Assembly (NCBI GenBank): GCA_002500765.1
Contig: DLSX01000076.1
Coordinates: forward strand, 6,334 to 23,309
DNA: 16,976 bases
Direction: 5' to 3'
Origin: Neorhizobium sp. UBA7851
Lineage (GTDB): Bacteria; Pseudomonadota; Alphaproteobacteria; Rhizobiales; Rhizobiaceae
In this document: piece by piece, positions 14,129-16,976 of the stretch
Layout: every line of letters starts with the position of its first letter
Position numbering within the stretch: position 1 is the first letter of the stretch
Notes under the pieces: model-generated
Seen by the model: only the letters and a program-made list of their open reading frames with translations
Database searches by the model: none
What the model was told of the DNA's origin: nothing
Made by a program: the position numbers and the translations under genes

Positions 14129-16327
14129 ATGGGGCTGTTACCATTTCGTTTTCGACGCCCCATGAATGTCGGGCGCAAGTCTGCCGTGACCTTGATGCTC
14201 GGCGTATTCGCGATTGTTGTTTTTCTCGTCACCATTTTCATTCTGACCGCCGTAAACCGGATCGCTGATCACACCAATAATCTCGATGAACAGCGGTCAC
14301 GTGCCACCACCAGTGGCGCCGTGCGGACCTTTCAGGAACAGCTTCAAGCGACACTGAACGATTACGCGGCCTGGGACGATGCGGCGACCTTCGTCTATTC
14401 TCCCGACGGCCAGGATTGGATTGTCAGCAATTTCGGCGACATGACCGTCAACAGCGATCTCTTCGACGTCGCGATTCTGCTGGATTCCCATCGCAATGTG
14501 CTGATGGCCTACCAGGATGGTCGTCCGGTTGACTGGGCACCCGAAGACTATTTCGATGCGTCCCTGTGGACCCTCTTCGACAAGGCCAAGTCTGCCGGTC
14601 CCGAGGGCGTGCCTGAGGCAACGGGGTTCGTGGCCACGCGAAAAGGTGTTTCCGCCATCGGTGTCGCGCTCGTTCGCGAGAAGTCGGGTGCGGTCAATGT
14701 GGCGCCGGAGAACCGTCGCTATCTCGTCTTCGCGCGCCATCTCGATGACGAAAAAGTCGACGCGCTTGGAGAGACCTATGTCATCGCCGGGTTGCATTTC
14801 GTTGGCGCCGATGAGGAATTGCCCAACGCAGTCGAAATCCGCAACCTTCATGGGCGGCTGCTGGCAAAGCTCGGCTGGACGCCGCGAAAGCCGGGGGATG
14901 TCAGTTATCTCCAGGTTCGCCCGCTCGTCTACAGTGCGGTTGCCATGGTCGGGCTCTTCTTCCTGCTTCTGCTGGTCAGCGGAACGAATACCCTCAATCG
15001 GCTGAAGAGCGACGAGGCCGCGGCACGCCGTCTGGCGATGACGGACAGGCTGAGCGGTCTGCTCAACCGTACCGGCTTCTTTGTGGCGCTCGACGAAATG
15101 GTGGAGGAAGGCGCGCGCAGCCAGCAGAGCGTGACGCTGTTCTATCTCGATCTCGACGGGTTCAAGGAAGTCAACGACGCCTATGGCCATGGAACCGGAG
15201 ACACGCTGATCCGCAGCGTTGCTGCGGGGTTGAGAGTTCTGGTGGGCGAAGGGGTGGTGCTCGCCCGTGTCGGGGGCGACGAGTTTGCCATTGCCGTTCT
15301 CTCCGAAGATCCGGGCGGCGAGACGACGCTGTTTTGCGAACGCATTCTAGGCTTTTTCGAGGAGCCTTTCACCATCGGCGAGCGGGTGGCCGTGATCGGT
15401 ACGAGTATCGGAATTGCGATCTCCCCGCGCGGAGCGGTCAATGGTGGAGAACTGGTCCGGCGTGCCGATATGGCCATGTACCGTGCCAAGGATGGCGGGC
15501 GCAGCCGTTTCGATTTTTACACGCCGGATATGGACGCCGAGCGCGAGGAACGCCATCGGCTTGAGATCGACCTCAGGGTCGCCATCGAGCGCCGTGAGTT
15601 GACCGTGGTCTATCAGCCGGTGGTGTCGGCTCAGGATGGAAAGATCGTCGGGGTCGAAGCGCTCGCCCGCTGGAACCGCAAGGGTCATGGTTCGGTCTCT
15701 CCGGATATATTCATTCCGATCGCGGAAACTTCGGGCCTCATCGATCAACTGGGTCTTTTCGTGCTTCACCGCGCCTGCGAGACGGTGAAACGCTGGCCCG
15801 GACTGAAGCTGTCAGTCAACATATCTCCCGGGCAGTTCCGCGACCCTGCGTTTCCGCAAAATGTTGCGCAAGTCCTGAGGCAGACCGAGGCAAAGCCGGA
15901 AGACATCACGCTGGAGATGACCGAAGGTTATTTCATCCAGAATGCCGACCGGGCAAAGACGTCCATGGCCGGGCTCAGGCGTCTGGGCGTGCATATCGCG
16001 CTTGACGATTTCGGTGCCGGTTTCTCGAGCGTCGGTTATCTGCGTCAGTTCGGTTTCGACCGCATGAAGATCGACAGGTCGCTGATCCATGCGCTCGATC
16101 AGGAACGTAGCGCGGTCGATCTGCTGCATGCGACCGTGGCCCTTGCGCGTTCGCTGGATATCCCGGTTACGGCGGAAGGTGTCGAGACGGATGCCCAGGT
16201 GCTGCAATTGCGGCTGACTGGCTGTGACCAGTTGCAGGGCTACCTGTTTGGCCAGCCGATGTCGGCCGACGATATCGACGGAGTTTTCAGGCGCGACGAA
16301 CGCAGGGCGATCTTTTCGCTGGCGTGA
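14129..16327 (+). CDS. Membrane CHASE4-GGDEF-EAL protein (c-di-GMP synthesis/degradation)
   Basis: A 732-residue inner-membrane signalling protein. Helix 1 (about 20-42) and helix 2 (about 267-287) bracket a periplasmic sensor domain resembling CHASE4, with the typical DYAAWDDAATFV (78-89). The GGDEF domain has an intact active site GGDEF (382-386), but positions 373-376 are not RxxD, so the usual inhibitory site is missing. The EAL domain has EALARW (510-515), NISPGQF, EMTEG, DDFGAG (626-631), the KID lysine (647), AEGVET (682-687) and QGYLFGQP (703-710). All key residues of both domains are present, so it may make and break c-di-GMP depending on the sensor. GAGAGGGG lies just upstream of the ATG. 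The signal sensed is unknown. Confidence 0.94.
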   Translation: MGLLPFRFRRPMNVGRKSAVTLMLGVFAIVVFLVTIFILTAVNRIADHTNNLDEQRSRATTSGAVRTFQEQLQATLNDYAAWDDAATFVYSPDGQDWIVSNFGDMTVNSDLFDVAILLDSHRNVLMAYQDGRPVDWAPEDYFDASLWTLFDKAKSAGPEGVPEATGFVATRKGVSAIGVALVREKSGAVNVAPENRRYLVFARHLDDEKVDALGETYVIAGLHFVGADEELPNAVEIRNLHGRLLAKLGWTPRKPGDVSYLQVRPLVYSAVAMVGLFFLLLLVSGTNTLNRLKSDEAAARRLAMTDRLSGLLNRTGFFVALDEMVEEGARSQQSVTLFYLDLDGFKEVNDAYGHGTGDTLIRSVAAGLRVLVGEGVVLARVGGDEFAIAVLSEDPGGETTLFCERILGFFEEPFTIGERVAVIGTSIGIAISPRGAVNGGELVRRADMAMYRAKDGGRSRFDFYTPDMDAEREERHRLEIDLRVAIERRELTVVYQPVVSAQDGKIVGVEALARWNRKGHGSVSPDIFIPIAETSGLIDQLGLFVLHRACETVKRWPGLKLSVNISPGQFRDPAFPQNVAQVLRQTEAKPEDITLEMTEGYFIQNADRAKTSMAGLRRLGVHIALDDFGAGFSSVGYLRQFGFDRMKIDRSLIHALDQERSAVDLLHATVALARSLDIPVTAEGVETDAQVLQLRLTGCDQLQGYLFGQPMSADDIDGVFRRDERRAIFSLA

Positions 16328-16333
16328 TACCAG

Positions 16334-16654
16334 TCAAAGGTATTGCGGAACCTTGGCTTTCAAAAGCTCCACCAGGCGCGGATCCATGAACTGATAGTCG
16401 TCGGGAATGTCCAGGCAGACGAGGCGCGCGCTTTTCATCGCCGCGCGATATTTCGACTGCAGCTTGGTTCGGTGAGTGCGTTCCATCACGAAGATGATGT
16501 CAGCCCATTCGACGAGTTCGTGGGAAAGCGGGTTTTCCGCATCGTTATTTGTGCCCGCGGACGACGTCTCCACCCCCGGCCAGTCGGCAAATACCTGCTC
16601 CGCCGTCGGGCTGCGCAGCTTGTTCTGACTGCAGACGAAGAGAACGTTCTTCAC
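16334..16654 (-). CDS. Small low-molecular-weight tyrosine phosphatase-like protein
   Basis: A 106-residue cytoplasmic protein with the phosphatase loop CSQNKLRS at 8-15 (CX5R-S, nucleophile Cys8, Arg14) directly after the first beta strand, as in low-molecular-weight tyrosine phosphatases. MDPR near residue 90 could supply the general-acid Asp. It is markedly shorter than classical members of about 150 residues and fits the compact predicted phosphatase group. The start is GTG at 16654, with AGGGA six bases upstream. It follows the trhO stop by 10 bases, so the two are probably co-transcribed. It converges on the CHASE4-GGDEF-EAL gene, leaving only six bases between stop codons. The substrate is unknown. 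Confidence 0.82.
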   Translation of the reverse strand: MKNVLFVCSQNKLRSPTAEQVFADWPGVETSSAGTNNDAENPLSHELVEWADIIFVMERTHRTKLQSKYRAAMKSARLVCLDIPDDYQFMDPRLVELLKAKVPQYL

Positions 16655-16664
16655 CCGCTGTCCC

Positions 16665-16976
16665 TCAGCTACCGATATGCTTGACGCCGCGCTTCTTGGC
16701 CAGGGCGATCTGGAGCTGCCGCTGGCGGTAGCGAAGACGATCCGCCTCGGTGCGGCTGTCGTAGCAGTTCGAGCAGGAGACGCCTTCCTCGTATTTCGGC
16801 GAGGTGATCTCCTCCGCCGTGATCGGGTTGCGGCAGGCGTGGCAAAGCTTGTGATTGCCTTCCTTCAGGCCATGCTCGACCGAGACGCGCTCGTCGAAGA
16901 CGAAGCAGGCGCCTTCCCACATGCTTTCTTCCGCAGGCACTTCCTCCAGATATTTGAGGATGCCGCCCTTGAGGTG
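16665..16976 (-). CDS. trhO: tRNA uridine(34) hydroxylase TrhO (rhodanese-like), C-terminal part, cut by window edge
   Basis: The last 103 residues of a TrhO/YceA-type rhodanese protein; the reading frame stays open through the right edge, so the N-terminal part and the catalytic rhodanese cysteine lie outside. Visible family features are HLKGGILKYLEE, then WEGACFVFDERVSVEHGL, and two CxxC pairs (LCHACRNP and CSNCYD) expected to bind zinc. TrhO uses oxygen to hydroxylate U34 in certain tRNAs, the first step to 5-carboxymethoxy- or methoxyuridine. The apparent start at 16940 is an internal GTG and not the true one. The small phosphatase-like gene follows it. Confidence 0.9.
   Translation of the reverse strand, partial: HLKGGILKYLEEVPAEESMWEGACFVFDERVSVEHGLKEGNHKLCHACRNPITAEEITSPKYEEGVSCSNCYDSRTEADRLRYRQRQLQIALAKKRGVKHIGS

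Noticed and set aside
1..16976. Mobile elements, CRISPR arrays, toxin-antitoxin or anti-phage systems
   Set aside because: No transposase, integrase, regularly spaced repeats, tRNA-adjacent attachment site or defence-type gene was seen, and composition is even apart from the AT-rich intergenic island at 8590-8720.

Overview
The window looks like chromosomal DNA of an alphaproteobacterium of the Rhizobiaceae type (Agrobacterium, Rhizobium or a close relative). This rests on moderately high GC with a Rhizobiaceae-like codon style, family-level resemblance of the proteins, and gene density with short operons. No phage, insertion sequence, CRISPR array, rRNA or tRNA gene was seen. I find 13 genes with good support, one of them cut by the right edge, plus two candidate leader peptides too short for routine gene calling.

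Layout. (1) 55-1227: a Gfo/Idh/MocA-type NAD(P)-dependent oxidoreductase, probably of sugar or polyol metabolism, followed by a hairpin. (2) 1338-2991: an ABC-F ATPase (ribosome-associated type) preceded by a 34-codon ORF that overlaps its start. (3) 3027-4437, minus strand: a small DoxX-type membrane protein and an HD-GYP protein (predicted c-di-GMP phosphodiesterase). (4) 4657-8461, minus strand: a three-gene operon for a periplasmic membrane-linked dehydrogenase. It encodes a Tat-signal small subunit, a GMC flavoprotein with a four-cysteine cluster, and a triheme cytochrome c. (5) 8909-10282, plus strand: a GH1 beta-glucosidase divergent from that operon across a 447-base intergenic region. 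(6) 10534-13978, plus strand: metN-metI followed by two tandem metQ-like binding-protein genes, closed by a strong hairpin. (7) 14129-16327, plus strand: a membrane CHASE4-GGDEF-EAL protein. (8) 16334-16976, minus strand: a small tyrosine-phosphatase-like gene directly behind the 3' end of trhO (tRNA U34 hydroxylase).

How the genes may work together. The dehydrogenase operon should oxidise a sugar or sugar acid in the periplasm and pass electrons through its c hemes to the respiratory chain. The neighbouring GH1 enzyme and the Gfo/Idh/MocA oxidoreductase suggest, as inference only, that the real substrate could be a glucoside and not gluconate. The met operon is a complete D/L-methionine-type importer with two alternative binding proteins. 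The HD-GYP and GGDEF-EAL proteins are two separate c-di-GMP enzymes that happen to lie in the same window.

Most of the content is ordinary. The parts most worth a second look are the ORF overlapping the ABC-F start, the Cys/Met-containing mini-ORF before metN, the plus-strand terminator at 4622-4658 with no plus-strand gene before it, and the hairpin between the duplicated metQ genes.
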